NCBI GenBank assembly: GCA_022709385.1
Contig: JAKLIX010000003.1
Span: 1 to 64,000, forward strand
Source: Bacteroidota bacterium
GTDB lineage: Bacteria > Bacteroidota > Bacteroidia > Bacteroidales > CAIXZF01
DNA: 64,000 nt
Direction of reading: 5' to 3'
Numbering within the stretch: the first letter of the stretch is position 1; each line of letters opens with the position of its first letter. Position numbers and translations under genes: made by a program. The notes under the pieces are model-generated. The model was not told the origin of the DNA, ran no database searches, and saw only the letters and a list, made by a program, of their open reading frames with translations. Below, in pieces: positions 39,036 to 48,713 of this stretch.

Positions 39036-40811
39036 TTATTTCCGTCGGTTTCGGGAGCCTTCCGCATGAAGCGGCTTATACCAGAAGAAGCAATCGCGTT
39101 GGGCTTCCTTTTCCTTTCTCGTCCGGGCGACGTAGAGCGGTTTCATTGTATAGGGATCCAGGCCGGTATAATACATTACGGAGGCCAGGGTCATAGGGGT
39201 AGGGGTCAGATCCTGCACCTGCTCCAGTCGGAAACCCAGTTTCCTGGTTTCACCGGCCAGTTGTTTCATGTCGTCCAGGGTGCAGGCGGGGTGACTGGAA
39301 ATGAAGTAGGGGATCAGCTGCTGTTTTTTTCCGATTTGGCGGTTCATGGTGTCGAATTTCTCTTTCAGGGCATAAAACAGCCTGAAGGAGGGTTTTCTCA
39401 TCACCTTCAGCACTTTTTCAGAAGTATGTTCCGGTGCCACCTTGAGTCTGCCGCTTACGTGACGGCTGATAAGTTTATGACAGTATTCGTTAAGATGGTC
39501 ACGTTTTGAAACGGATTCGGGTCTTTGTACAAATAAATCGTAACGGACCCCGCTTCCGATAAAGACCTTTTTCACCCCCTTCACAGCCAATGCCTTGTCG
39601 TATAGTTTGATTAGAGGCAAATGACTTGTATTCAGGTTCTTACATATTGAGGGGAAAATGCAGCTGGGACGCTTGCACGTGACGCAGATCGTTTTATCAA
39701 ATCCACTCATCCGGTACATATTGGCGGAAGGTCCTCCCAGGTCGGTAATGGTACCCCTGAACCCTGGCATATTGCTGATAAGCGAGAGTTCGCGCAGGAC
39801 CGATGCTTCGGAACGGCTGCTGATAAACTTCCCCTGGTGAGCAGATATCGTACAAAAGGAGCATCCGCCAAAACATCCCCTGTGCAGTGTGACGGAATGT
39901 CTGATCATTTCAAAGGCCGGGATCATTCCCCTTTTATGGTATCGGGGATGGGGCTGACGTACGTAAGGAAGGTCATAATATCTGTCGATTTCCTTTTCTG
40001 TCTCAAGGTGAAAGGGTGGATTAACCACCACATATTTATTGCCGGATTTTTCAGCCATCGGGCGCGGGAACATCCGGTTTGATTCCTGTTCCAGCAGGGT
40101 AAAGGCTTTTGCAAACTTTTTCCTGTCCGAACAACAGTCCTCATACGACGGCAGCATTAGTATTTCCGGAATATCCGGAGGGACAGTATCCGACAGAAAA
40201 ACGGTCTGGGGGATATCCCTGATACTCTTGAGCGGGACATTCATTTTCAGCTTGTCTGCAATACTTTCCACGGCCTGTTCGCCCATTCCGTAGACCAACA
40301 GGTCGGCCCCGCTTTCAACAAGGATACTGGGTTTGATATTATTCTGCCAGTAGTCATAATGCGTGAGACGACGCAGGGAGGCCTCTATCCCGCCGAGGAT
40401 GACCGGTACATCGGGGAAACACTGGCGGATGGCCCTTGTATATACGATACTGGGATAATCGGGACGGAATCCGGCTTTACCTCCCGGACTGTATGCATCG
40501 TCCGATCTCAGTCTTTTTGTGGCGGTGTAATGGTTCACCATGGAATCCATATTACCGGCAGTCACACCAAAGAACAAGCGTGGTCTTCCCAGCTTTCTGA
40601 AATCCCTCAGATCATCTCTCCAGTTCGGCTGCGGAACGATGGCAACCCGATATCCTTTGCTTTCCAGGTACCTTCCGATGATGGCAGCACCGAAGGCCGG
40701 GTGGTCTACGTATGCGTCTCCTGTAAATATAATTATATCCGCTTCTTCCCACCCCAGGTGGTCCATTTCTTCTTTGCTGGTTGGAAGGAAACTCAGGTTA
40801 TTATTTGCCAT
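39036..40811 (-). CDS. YgiQ-family radical SAM protein
   Basis: A 591-residue radical SAM enzyme of the YgiQ family (UPF0313). N-terminal Rossmann/B12-like part: SKEEMDHLGWEEADIIIFTG, GDAYVDHPAFGAAIIGRYLE, ILGGIEASLRRLTHYDYW. Radical SAM cysteines in RGCFGGCSFCTISAHQGKFI near residue 315 (CxxxCxxC). A second cysteine set (CVTCKRPSCIFPSIC) near residue 380 could bind another cluster. C-terminal VAPEHTSEKVLKVMRKP and LTPTPMTLASVMYYTGLDP. Its reaction is unknown. The frame is complete. Confidence 0.9.
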   Translation of the reverse strand: MANNNLSFLPTSKEEMDHLGWEEADIIIFTGDAYVDHPAFGAAIIGRYLESKGYRVAIVPQPNWRDDLRDFRKLGRPRLFFGVTAGNMDSMVNHYTATKRLRSDDAYSPGGKAGFRPDYPSIVYTRAIRQCFPDVPVILGGIEASLRRLTHYDYWQNNIKPSILVESGADLLVYGMGEQAVESIADKLKMNVPLKSIRDIPQTVFLSDTVPPDIPEILMLPSYEDCCSDRKKFAKAFTLLEQESNRMFPRPMAEKSGNKYVVVNPPFHLETEKEIDRYYDLPYVRQPHPRYHKRGMIPAFEMIRHSVTLHRGCFGGCSFCTISAHQGKFISSRSEASVLRELSLISNMPGFRGTITDLGGPSANMYRMSGFDKTICVTCKRPSCIFPSICKNLNTSHLPLIKLYDKALAVKGVKKVFIGSGVRYDLFVQRPESVSKRDHLNEYCHKLISRHVSGRLKVAPEHTSEKVLKVMRKPSFRLFYALKEKFDTMNRQIGKKQQLIPYFISSHPACTLDDMKQLAGETRKLGFRLEQVQDLTPTPMTLASVMYYTGLDPYTMKPLYVARTRKEKEAQRDCFFWYKPLHAEGSRNRRK

Positions 40812-40871
40812 CTTTCAAGAGAGTACTTATACAAATAGCTGATTATTAAAATGATATCTTAGATTTTTTCC

Positions 40872-40903
40872 ATGTGGCACATGCTGGTGATGATGTGTCA
40901 CAT
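40872..40903. repeat. Paired REP-like palindrome
   Basis: ATGTGGCACAT (40872-40882) and ATGTGTCACAT (40893-40903), 10-bp spacer, between mtnA and the radical SAM gene; its right arm overlaps the mtnA stop. Confidence 0.75.
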
Positions 40904-41986
40904 CCCTGTTTCCTCACTTTTTTCAGCTGTAATCCTTTTATGTAAGCCAGATATTGAATTGTGCACACCTGACTCGCAAATGTAAGCAGTAACATATTTT
41001 GCCTGTGTGATATCGAAGGCCGGGTTGTAAGCTGCTGATCCGGGATTGGCCGTCCTGAATTCCTGTGATGTGCCCTGTAAGTTTATTCCGTTCATGGATG
41101 TGAGTTCCTCAGGGTCTCTTTCCTCAACGGGAATGGAATATCCGTCGGGGCAGTTCCGGTCGAAGGTTGACAGGGGTGCGGCAACATAAAAGGGCAGGTT
41201 AAAGGCTTTCGCGGCAATGGCTTTTTCGAGGGTTCCGATCTTGTTGGCCACGTCCCCGTTGGCTGCGATCCGGTCGGCTCCGGTAATCAGCAGGTCGACC
41301 TGACCCCTGGCCATCATCCAAGCGGCCGCATTATCGGCGATGATGGTGTGCGGGATTCCTGCCCGGGACAATTCCCATGCGGTGAGTTTTGCGCCCTGGT
41401 TGCGGGGTCTGGTTTCATCCACCCAGACATGGATTTTTTTCCCTTCCCGATGGGCCATGAAAACCGGCGACAGGGCACTTCCGTGATCAACCAGGGCAAG
41501 CCAGCCGGCATTGCAGTGTGTCAGGATATTTGAACCATCGCTGATCAGTTGGCTGCCGTGCGCTCCGATCTGATATGCATGTGCCACATAGTTGTCGGCG
41601 ATCTCAGTGGCTGCTTCCGAGGCAAGTCTGGCGGCTTCTTCCAGTTTTCCGGCTGCCAGCAAACCTGCTGCTGCGTGATACACACGTTCGGTGGCATAGA
41701 AAAGGTCCCTTGCGGTTGGTCTGCAGGCTTCAATTTCACGGCGGGCCCTGGTAAATCCTTCAGGGGTGATATCTGCTTCCATGGCTGCCTGTGCCATGGC
41801 ATAGCCTGCAGTTGCACCGATGGTACCGGCACCGCGCACCGTCATGTTGCGGATAGCTTCACAGCTCAGACGATAGTCACTGCAGCGGAATACTTCAAAG
41901 GAGAAGGGCAGTACCCGCTGATCGATCATGCAGAGCAGGCCTTCTTCCATCCAGACGGCGCGATATGGGTGTCCATTCACCTCCAT
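40898..41986 (-). CDS. mtnA: S-methyl-5-thioribose-1-phosphate isomerase
   Basis: A 362-residue isomerase converting methylthioribose 1-phosphate to methylthioribulose 1-phosphate in methionine salvage. VRGAGTIGATAGYAMA near residue 50, catalytic Cys in LTHCNAGWLALVDHGSAL and catalytic Asp in LLITGADRIAANGDVANKIG, the signature of MtnA against the eIF2B-like fold. Other salvage genes are not adjacent. The last codons overlap a REP-like palindrome. Confidence 0.92.
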   Translation of the reverse strand: MEVNGHPYRAVWMEEGLLCMIDQRVLPFSFEVFRCSDYRLSCEAIRNMTVRGAGTIGATAGYAMAQAAMEADITPEGFTRARREIEACRPTARDLFYATERVYHAAAGLLAAGKLEEAARLASEAATEIADNYVAHAYQIGAHGSQLISDGSNILTHCNAGWLALVDHGSALSPVFMAHREGKKIHVWVDETRPRNQGAKLTAWELSRAGIPHTIIADNAAAWMMARGQVDLLITGADRIAANGDVANKIGTLEKAIAAKAFNLPFYVAAPLSTFDRNCPDGYSIPVEERDPEELTSMNGINLQGTSQEFRTANPGSAAYNPAFDITQAKYVTAYICESGVHNSISGLHKRITAEKSEETGM

Positions 41987-42039
41987 AATACTGAAAAATA
42001 ATTAATTACACTATCCTGGCAGCCTCGCGACAGCTGTTT

Positions 42040-43233
42040 TCAGTCTGAACATAATTCACAATAAGCCAGCCAGGCCATCAGGCCCATGCCCGTTTCCAGT
42101 GCTTTCTCATCAATGTCAAAGCTTGGCGTATGAAGATTGGATGTAATTCCCCGGGAAACATCAGCGGTACCGAGACGGTAAAAACAAGCCGGAACCAGTT
42201 GTGCGTAATAGGCGAAATCCTCGGCGGTCATTCGCATATCCAGCAATACCACCTTATCTTCACCCAGGTATTCACGGGCAAAGCGGATGGCCCTGCCGGT
42301 CAGTTCCTCGTCATTGACCAGGAAAGGATAGCCTTTCTCAATGTGTACCTCACAACTGCCACCCATGCCACCTGCAATAGACTCAGCCATACGGGTGATC
42401 CTGGTATGGGCTTTTTCTCTCCATTGTTCGTCGAAAGTACGGAAAGTTCCGCTGATCTTCACTTCCGAAGGAATGATATTGGTACGGCCTGCAGCTTCAA
42501 GGTGTCCGAAAGACAGCACAGAAGGGATATCGCTTCTGGCATGTCTGCTGACGATCTGCTGAAGAGCCACGAGAATATGAGCGGCGATGAGTACGGGATC
42601 CACCAGAAGTTCAGGCGTGGCGGCATGACCTCCGACGCCCCTCACGGTCAGGTAGATTTCATCTGTTGATGCCATATATTTACCTGCTTTCATCCCTATT
42701 TTACCCGCTTCAAGGGAGGGCAGGGTATGTTGACCGAAGATGGCGGATGGTGGGGGATTTTCCAAAACCCCCTCTTGTATCATCAGGGATGCACCACCGG
42801 GAAACTTCTCTTCTGAAGGTTGGAAAATGCAGCGGACTTCTCCACAGAAACTATGTTTGATCTGGTTCAGGATCTTCATGCAACCGAGCAGGGATGCCAT
42901 ATGCGCGTCATGTCCGCAGGCGTGCATCACACCCGGATTCAGGCTGCGGTATTCCGCTTCATTTTCTTCCTGAATGGGCAGGGCATCCATATCGGCACGG
43001 AGCGCGATGGTCTTTCCCTGTCCTTTTTCACCCTGAATAAGCGCTACGATGCCTGTGCCGGCGATGCCGCTGCGGAACGGTATTCCCCAGTCTGAGAGCA
43101 AGTCGGTGATAAAGGAGGCGGTGTTGTGCTCCTGCATCGACAACTCGGGATAGCGGTGCAGATGCCTCCTGATCCGGATGATCTCCTCCAGGTATTGCTT
43201 TGCCAGTCCGCTGATCAGTTTCCCGGCTTCCAT
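42040..43233 (-). CDS. M20D-type amidohydrolase
   Basis: A 397-residue metallo-amidohydrolase of the hippurate/IAA-amino-acid hydrolase group. Metal-binding HACGHDAHMASLLG near residue 103, FQPSEEKFPGGASLMI near residue 140 and the dimerisation domain GVGGHAATPELLVDPVLIAA. Likely removes acyl groups from amino acids or peptides. Cytosolic, no signal peptide. It is 3 bp downstream of the second M20 gene, so the two form an operon. Confidence 0.9.
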   Translation of the reverse strand: MEAGKLISGLAKQYLEEIIRIRRHLHRYPELSMQEHNTASFITDLLSDWGIPFRSGIAGTGIVALIQGEKGQGKTIALRADMDALPIQEENEAEYRSLNPGVMHACGHDAHMASLLGCMKILNQIKHSFCGEVRCIFQPSEEKFPGGASLMIQEGVLENPPPSAIFGQHTLPSLEAGKIGMKAGKYMASTDEIYLTVRGVGGHAATPELLVDPVLIAAHILVALQQIVSRHARSDIPSVLSFGHLEAAGRTNIIPSEVKISGTFRTFDEQWREKAHTRITRMAESIAGGMGGSCEVHIEKGYPFLVNDEELTGRAIRFAREYLGEDKVVLLDMRMTAEDFAYYAQLVPACFYRLGTADVSRGITSNLHTPSFDIDEKALETGMGLMAWLAYCELCSD

Positions 43234-43236
43234 CGT

Positions 43237-44610
43237 CTAGGTGGTAAGCGCTTCGGTGAAGTAATGGTAGAAATACGGGATGGTTTCGATTCCTTTGAAG
43301 AAATTGAACAGGGGATAATTTTCATTGGGTGAATGGATGGCATCGCTTTCCAGTCCGAATCCCAGGAGCAGCGATTTCACTCCGAGGATCTGTTCGAAGG
43401 TGGAAATGATGGGAATACTGCCGCCGCTGCGGAAAGGAATGGGTTTTTTCCCGAAGGTGTTTTCCACGGCCTTGCTGGCAGCTTTGAAAGCAATGGAGTC
43501 TACCGGGGAAACGTAGGCTTGTCCTCCGTGCAGGGCTTTCACTTTCACTTTGACCGATGCGGGAGCGATTGCTATGATATGTTTTTCGAACAACAGGGCG
43601 ATTTTTTCATGGTCCTGGTTTGGAACCAACCTCATGGAAATCTTGGCGGAAGCCTTTGAAGGGATGATGGTTTTGGTGCCTTCGGCAATGTAGCCGCCCC
43701 AGATACCGTTGCAGTCGAGCGATGGCCTGATCCCGGTCCTTTCCATGGTCGAATAGCCGGTTTCTCCCTGGATATCGCCGATATCGAGTGCTTTTTTATA
43801 GTCGTCCACATTGAAGGGGGCCCGTGCCATATCGGCTCTTTCTTCAGGACTGAGTTCCAGTACATCATCATAGAAACCCGGAATGGTAACCCTGTTGTTT
43901 TCATCGGTCAGGGAGGCGATCATTTTTGCCAGCACATTGATCGGATTGGCGACAGCGCCTCCGTACAAGCCGCTGTGCAGGTCGCGGTTGGGGCCGGTGA
44001 CCTCGACCTCCATATAGGCCAGTCCGCGCAATCCGTTGGTTACCGAAGGAACATCCTGTCCGATCATGCCGGTGTCGGAAACCAGGATAATGTCCGATTT
44101 CAGCATTTCTTTGTGTTCGAGCAGAAAGGCCGGCAGGTTGGGTGAACCGATCTCTTCTTCCCCTTCGATCATAAACTTCACATTGCAGGGCAGATTCCCT
44201 GTTTTCACCATGGATTCAAAGGCTTTGGCGTGCATGAAACCCTGGCCTTTGTCATCGTCGGCGCCCCTTCCCCAGATCTTTTCATCCCTGATCTGAGGTT
44301 CAAAAGGTGGAGTATGCCACAGATCGACAGGATCAGCAGGCATCACATCGTAATGTGCGTACACCAGGATGGTGGGTTTAGCGGGATCAATGATTTTTTC
44401 ACCATAAACCACCGGATTTCCTTTTGTCGGAAAGACTTCGGCCTTATCTGCACCCGATGCAAGCAGGGCTTCCTTCCAGTATTCGGCTGCTTTCAGCATG
44501 TCTGGTTTATGTTCTGCAACGGGACTAATCGAGGGAATACGCAGCAGGCCGAACAATTCAGTTAAAAACCTGTCTTTATTGGTTTCCTGGTAAGATTTGA
44601 GTTCTTTCAT
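43237..44610 (-). CDS. M20-family dipeptidase
   Basis: A 457-residue zinc peptidase. Metal ligands in LVYAHYDVMPADPVDLWHTP near residue 85, GRGADDDKGQGFMH near residue 118 and IEGEEEIGSPNL near residue 152; dimerisation domain near 200-320. Resembles the carnosinase-like dipeptidases of Bacteroidota. First gene of a two-gene operon with the amidohydrolase. A TATCTTTG box on the minus strand (44702-44709) may be its promoter, with a leader of about 90 bases. Confidence 0.9.
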   Translation of the reverse strand: MKELKSYQETNKDRFLTELFGLLRIPSISPVAEHKPDMLKAAEYWKEALLASGADKAEVFPTKGNPVVYGEKIIDPAKPTILVYAHYDVMPADPVDLWHTPPFEPQIRDEKIWGRGADDDKGQGFMHAKAFESMVKTGNLPCNVKFMIEGEEEIGSPNLPAFLLEHKEMLKSDIILVSDTGMIGQDVPSVTNGLRGLAYMEVEVTGPNRDLHSGLYGGAVANPINVLAKMIASLTDENNRVTIPGFYDDVLELSPEERADMARAPFNVDDYKKALDIGDIQGETGYSTMERTGIRPSLDCNGIWGGYIAEGTKTIIPSKASAKISMRLVPNQDHEKIALLFEKHIIAIAPASVKVKVKALHGGQAYVSPVDSIAFKAASKAVENTFGKKPIPFRSGGSIPIISTFEQILGVKSLLLGFGLESDAIHSPNENYPLFNFFKGIETIPYFYHYFTEALTT

Positions 44611-44701
44611 GTTTTTTTATTTATTCCTGAATCATAATACTAAGTTTCCTTTTCGTAGCTTTGGACTGACATAGGGCATTCCGGCACTTTGAAAACAGGT
44701 G

Positions 44702-44709
44702 CAAAGATA
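44702..44709 (-). promoter_or_regulatory. Possible -7 element of the M20 operon
   Basis: Minus strand TATCTTTG, 92 bp upstream of the dipeptidase start. Sequence match only; the spacing to the start is longer than for other promoters here. Confidence 0.35.
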
Positions 44710-44813
44710 ATGCTTTACTGCAAATTACCCATTGCAGACAACCTCATCCATGTTTGGGATGTCTATGTGTTGGTTGCATCAGCTTGGTGCAATGATGTTT
44801 TTATATTGCGTAC

Positions 44814-47657
44814 ATGCAGGGATTCATCAGATTGATTGCATTTTTCCTGGCGGCCGGTTTCTTCACGGGAACACCTGCCGGGGCACAACTCCAGGTCACT
44901 ACGGGAGGTGATCCGGAGCAGTTGGTTAACAGTGTATTGCTGGGGACAGGCGTGATGGCCATGAATGTGACCCTGACCGGGACCCAGGTGATGTACGGTA
45001 CCTTCGGCACCGGGGCCAACCCGACCAATCTCGGGATCACCAGCGGGCTTCTGCTGACAAGCGGGAGTGCCACCAATGCCATCGGGCCGAATTCATCTTC
45101 GGGAATAACCACTGACTGTCAGCAGCCGGGTGATCCGACGCTTGACGGACTGATCCCAGGCTATACTACGCATGACGCCTGTGTATTGGAATTTGATTTC
45201 ATTCCGCAGGGAGATACCATCAGTTTTCGCTATGTATTCGGATCTGATGAATACCTTGAATGGGTGGGCAGCAGTTACAACGATGTGTTTGGATTTTTTG
45301 TGAGCGGACTCGATCCAATCACCTACCTGCCTTTTACCGATAAAAACATCGCCATCATTCCCAATACGGCCAACACGCCGGTTTCCATCAACAATGTCAA
45401 TAACGTCTCTAATCCGGCATACTATGTCGACAATCCTCAGGGACCCATGACCACCATTGAGTATGACGGGTTTACCACAGTGCTGACAGCACGTTGCCAT
45501 GTAATTCCCTGCATGACGTATCACATTAAACTTGCCGTAGCGGATGCAGGAGACTATGTCCTCGACAGCGGGGTGTTCCTTGAAGCGGGCAGTTTCAACA
45601 GCGGCGGGATCACCACCAACATATCCTTTACCAATCCCAACCTGAGTGCCCTCACAGCCATTGAAGGCTGTAACGATGCCGTGGTTACTTTTAAATTACC
45701 TAACCCGGCACCTGACGGTTACGTCATTCCCTTTACCATCCTTGCTTCCAGTACAGCGATCTATGGCGTTGATTATGACAGTATTCCCAGCCCTCTGATT
45801 ATTCCTGCGGGATCAGATTCTGCATCGATCATCGTTCACGCTTTTGCCGATGGTTTGCTTGAAGGTCAGGAAACGGTGGGATTGGTAGTCCCCACCACCA
45901 TTTGCCTGACAGATTACGATACTATCTTTTTTATTATCGAGGATTATTTTCCGGTACAGGTTCAAACCGCTTTTGCTGACACGCTGGTTACCTGCGGGGA
46001 TACCATCCAGCTGACCGGGCAGGTCAGCGCTGGTTTGGAACCCTTCACTTACCTCTGGAGCACGGGTTCGCAGGAGTATCAGATCATGGCCTCACCCGTG
46101 ATCACTTCCCAGTATTATATCACGGTCAGCGACGTATGCGGATATTCTTCCACCGACAGCACCCTGGTCAGGATTGCCGGTCCCTGGGCAGATGCAGGAT
46201 CTGACACCAGCATATGCGCTGGTGGGTCGGCCAGTCTTACAGCCACAGGCGGCACATCCTATCTTTGGAGCAACGGCATGACCACCTCAACAATCGCTGT
46301 TACTCCGGAAGTGACTACCGCTTATATTGTTACAGTAACTGATGTTTGTTCTGATGTTGATACAGTCACCGTCATTGTCAACCCATTGCCGGTGGTGGTT
46401 GCGTTAACCGCTTCGGATTCGATATGCCCCGGAGAATCGGCCATGCTCTCGGCCGGAGGAGCGGATAGTTATCTATGGACATCATTTCCGGCGGATCCGA
46501 GTCTGGACGGGCAGAACGAGCTTCCTAATCCCGTTGTCAGTCCGACCGTTAGTACAATATACCATCTTCAGGGTGTCGATACCAATACCTGCAGCAATAC
46601 AGCCTCCGTGCTTGTGGTGGTAAAGCCGGTTCCTTCCTCGCATTTCACTGTGAGTGACTATAACCCCTGTGTGGAAGCGGCTACTATCCTCACTTATGAT
46701 GGCAATGCACCTCCGTCTGCCCATTATTTCTGGGATTTTGATGGCGGCCTGAGCATCGGAAGCGGTATGGGACCTTACCTGGTATACTGGACCGAGGCAG
46801 GCGAAAAGATCATTTCCATCTATGTTGACAGGGATGGATGCCTTAGTCCGGTATATGCTGATACCGTGACAGTTATTCCCAGGCCGGTGGCGCTCTTTGA
46901 AACCGACCTGACCGAAGGCTGTGAACCACTGGAAGTACACTTCAATGAGTATTCGACCCAGGTAATGCCGGGGACCGTTTACGAATGGTACTTCGGCAAC
47001 GGAGAACAGACCCTGGAGCAGGATCCGGTATATACCTATAATCAGAGTGGTTCATACAGCGTGACGCTTGTGGTTTCAAACCTGTATGGCTGTAATGACA
47101 CACTCAGGAAGAATGCCTTGATCCATGTTTATCCCGATCCGCTGGCCGATTTTTCTTATCATCCGAAAAGGGTAAGTATTCTTGATCCCACAGTCAAGTT
47201 CAACGACATGAGTTTTGGCCAGATTGAAACGTGGACATGGGATTTCGGTGACGGCAGCACGGGCGTGCTTCCTGATATCAGCCACACCTATCCGGATACC
47301 GGATTCTACCAGGTAATCCTCACCACGAGGACCATTCATGGCTGTGTGGATTCTGCATCCGGCGAAGTCGTCGTCATGCCTGAGCATACCCTCTTTATTC
47401 CCAACACTTTCACGCCCAATCATGATGGACATAACGATATTTTCCAGGCATTCGGAACACATATCACAGATTTCCATATGGACATACTGAACCGTTGGGG
47501 GGAAAATATTTTCACAAGCGATCATATCGACATCGGGTGGGATGGTACCTACAAGGGTGATATTGCACCCACGGGTGTTTACACTGTGGTTATCACCTAC
47601 AGGGACATCCAGGGTTCCAGGCACAGTTACTACGGCAAGGTGACCATGCTTCGTTAA
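44814..47657 (+). CDS. Giant T9SS type B protein with choice-of-anchor L and PKD domains
   Basis: A 947-residue secreted protein. Signal peptide to about residue 24; residues 30-270 choice-of-anchor L (LLLTSGSATNAIGPNSSSG, FRYVFGSDEYLEWVGSSYND); residues 280-390 Calx-beta-like; Ig-like segments near 400-600 (AGSDTSICAGGSASLTATGG); PKD-like domains near 690-850 (YEWYFGNGEQTLEQDPVYTY, WTWDFGDGSTGVLPDISHTY). The C terminus is a gliding-motility/CHU-type sorting domain (FIPNTFTPNHDGHNDIFQAF, ILNRWGENIF, GVYTVVITYRD). Such proteins stay on the cell surface, often in gliding or adhesion. Substrate unknown. Confidence 0.88.
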   Translation: MQGFIRLIAFFLAAGFFTGTPAGAQLQVTTGGDPEQLVNSVLLGTGVMAMNVTLTGTQVMYGTFGTGANPTNLGITSGLLLTSGSATNAIGPNSSSGITTDCQQPGDPTLDGLIPGYTTHDACVLEFDFIPQGDTISFRYVFGSDEYLEWVGSSYNDVFGFFVSGLDPITYLPFTDKNIAIIPNTANTPVSINNVNNVSNPAYYVDNPQGPMTTIEYDGFTTVLTARCHVIPCMTYHIKLAVADAGDYVLDSGVFLEAGSFNSGGITTNISFTNPNLSALTAIEGCNDAVVTFKLPNPAPDGYVIPFTILASSTAIYGVDYDSIPSPLIIPAGSDSASIIVHAFADGLLEGQETVGLVVPTTICLTDYDTIFFIIEDYFPVQVQTAFADTLVTCGDTIQLTGQVSAGLEPFTYLWSTGSQEYQIMASPVITSQYYITVSDVCGYSSTDSTLVRIAGPWADAGSDTSICAGGSASLTATGGTSYLWSNGMTTSTIAVTPEVTTAYIVTVTDVCSDVDTVTVIVNPLPVVVALTASDSICPGESAMLSAGGADSYLWTSFPADPSLDGQNELPNPVVSPTVSTIYHLQGVDTNTCSNTASVLVVVKPVPSSHFTVSDYNPCVEAATILTYDGNAPPSAHYFWDFDGGLSIGSGMGPYLVYWTEAGEKIISIYVDRDGCLSPVYADTVTVIPRPVALFETDLTEGCEPLEVHFNEYSTQVMPGTVYEWYFGNGEQTLEQDPVYTYNQSGSYSVTLVVSNLYGCNDTLRKNALIHVYPDPLADFSYHPKRVSILDPTVKFNDMSFGQIETWTWDFGDGSTGVLPDISHTYPDTGFYQVILTTRTIHGCVDSASGEVVVMPEHTLFIPNTFTPNHDGHNDIFQAFGTHITDFHMDILNRWGENIFTSDHIDIGWDGTYKGDIAPTGVYTVVITYRDIQGSRHSYYGKVTMLR

Positions 47658-47702
47658 GGACAGGGAAAAAACGTACTTTTGCGGCAGTTTAGCTGCTGCG
47701 CG

Positions 47703-48713
47703 ATGAAGAAAATAAGAATTGCCATTAATGGTTTTGGCCGCATAGGCCGGATGACCTTCCGGAGGCTGGTTTCCAATCCTGATATTGATGTTGTTGCGAT
47801 AAACGATCTTACAGATACGACTACCCTTGCACATCTGCTCAGGTATGATTCGGTACACGGGGTTTTCGGGGCAGAGATCACACATACGGCTGACAGCCTG
47901 CTGGTGAACGGAAGGCGCACTTTTGTTTATGCTGAAGCGGTTCCCGACCGTTTGCCCTGGGGCACCCTCGATATTGACATTGTACTGGAGGCTACCGGTG
48001 TTTTCAAGGATAAAAAGAGTGCTTTTCAGCATATTAAAGCCGGTGCCCGAAAGGTGATTATCTCGGCACCCGCTACCAGTGAAGGCGTTAAATTCATTGT
48101 GATCGGAATCAATGAACAAAGCATCACTTCCCATGACATCATCATCTCAAATGCATCCTGCACCACCAATTGTGTGGCTCCTTTGATCCAGGTACTTGAT
48201 CAGTACTGGGGAATAGAGAAGGGCTTTATCACGACGGTACATTCCTATACGGCGGATCAGAACCTGATTGATGCTCCGCATAAGGATCTGCGCAGGGCGC
48301 GTGCTGCAGCTGTTTCGATTGTCCCGACCACCACCGGGGCTGCCAAGGCTGCCACGCATATTTTCCCCCACCTTACAAACAACCTGGCAGGTTGTGGCAT
48401 TCGCGTACCTGTTCCCGACGGCAGCCTGACGGACTTTAGCTGTACCCTTTCAGAACCCGCTTCCACCGAAGAGATCAATGCTGCCTTCAGGGCTGCTTCA
48501 GAAGGAAAATTCAAGGGAATTCTTCAATATACGGAAGATCCGATCGTGTCTGTGGACGTTATCGGAAATCCGCATTCTGCCATCTTCGATGCCGGACTGA
48601 CCTCAGTTCTCGGGGATAAAAACAGACTTGTGAAAGTGGTAGCCTGGTACGACAACGAAACGGCTTATGCAGCCAGGCTGACTGAGCTCATCAGTATTTT
48701 CGACAGGATTTAA
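47703..48713 (+). CDS. gap: Glyceraldehyde-3-phosphate dehydrogenase
   Basis: A 336-residue glycolytic enzyme. NAD-binding INGFGRIGRM at residues 8-17, catalytic C153 in SNASCTTNC, His in TTVHSYTADQ near residue 180, and WYDNETAYA near the end. The ATG at 47703 gives the canonical MKKIRIAINGFG start. Its stop overlaps the stop of the converging T9SS gene (TTAATTAA palindrome), so transcripts run into one another. Confidence 0.96.
   Translation: MKKIRIAINGFGRIGRMTFRRLVSNPDIDVVAINDLTDTTTLAHLLRYDSVHGVFGAEITHTADSLLVNGRRTFVYAEAVPDRLPWGTLDIDIVLEATGVFKDKKSAFQHIKAGARKVIISAPATSEGVKFIVIGINEQSITSHDIIISNASCTTNCVAPLIQVLDQYWGIEKGFITTVHSYTADQNLIDAPHKDLRRARAAAVSIVPTTTGAAKAATHIFPHLTNNLAGCGIRVPVPDGSLTDFSCTLSEPASTEEINAAFRAASEGKFKGILQYTEDPIVSVDVIGNPHSAIFDAGLTSVLGDKNRLVKVVAWYDNETAYAARLTELISIFDRI

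Noticed and set aside
37975..40903. CRP/FNR operator series instead of REPs
   Set aside because: Not excluded, but the sites cluster around the RAYT gene, two lie in coding DNA and several are downstream of genes, which is odd for operators.
41579..41589. Single ATGTGCCACAT inside mtnA as another REP
   Set aside because: It is unpaired and encodes the ordinary YVAHAY stretch of the enzyme, so chance or codon usage explains it.
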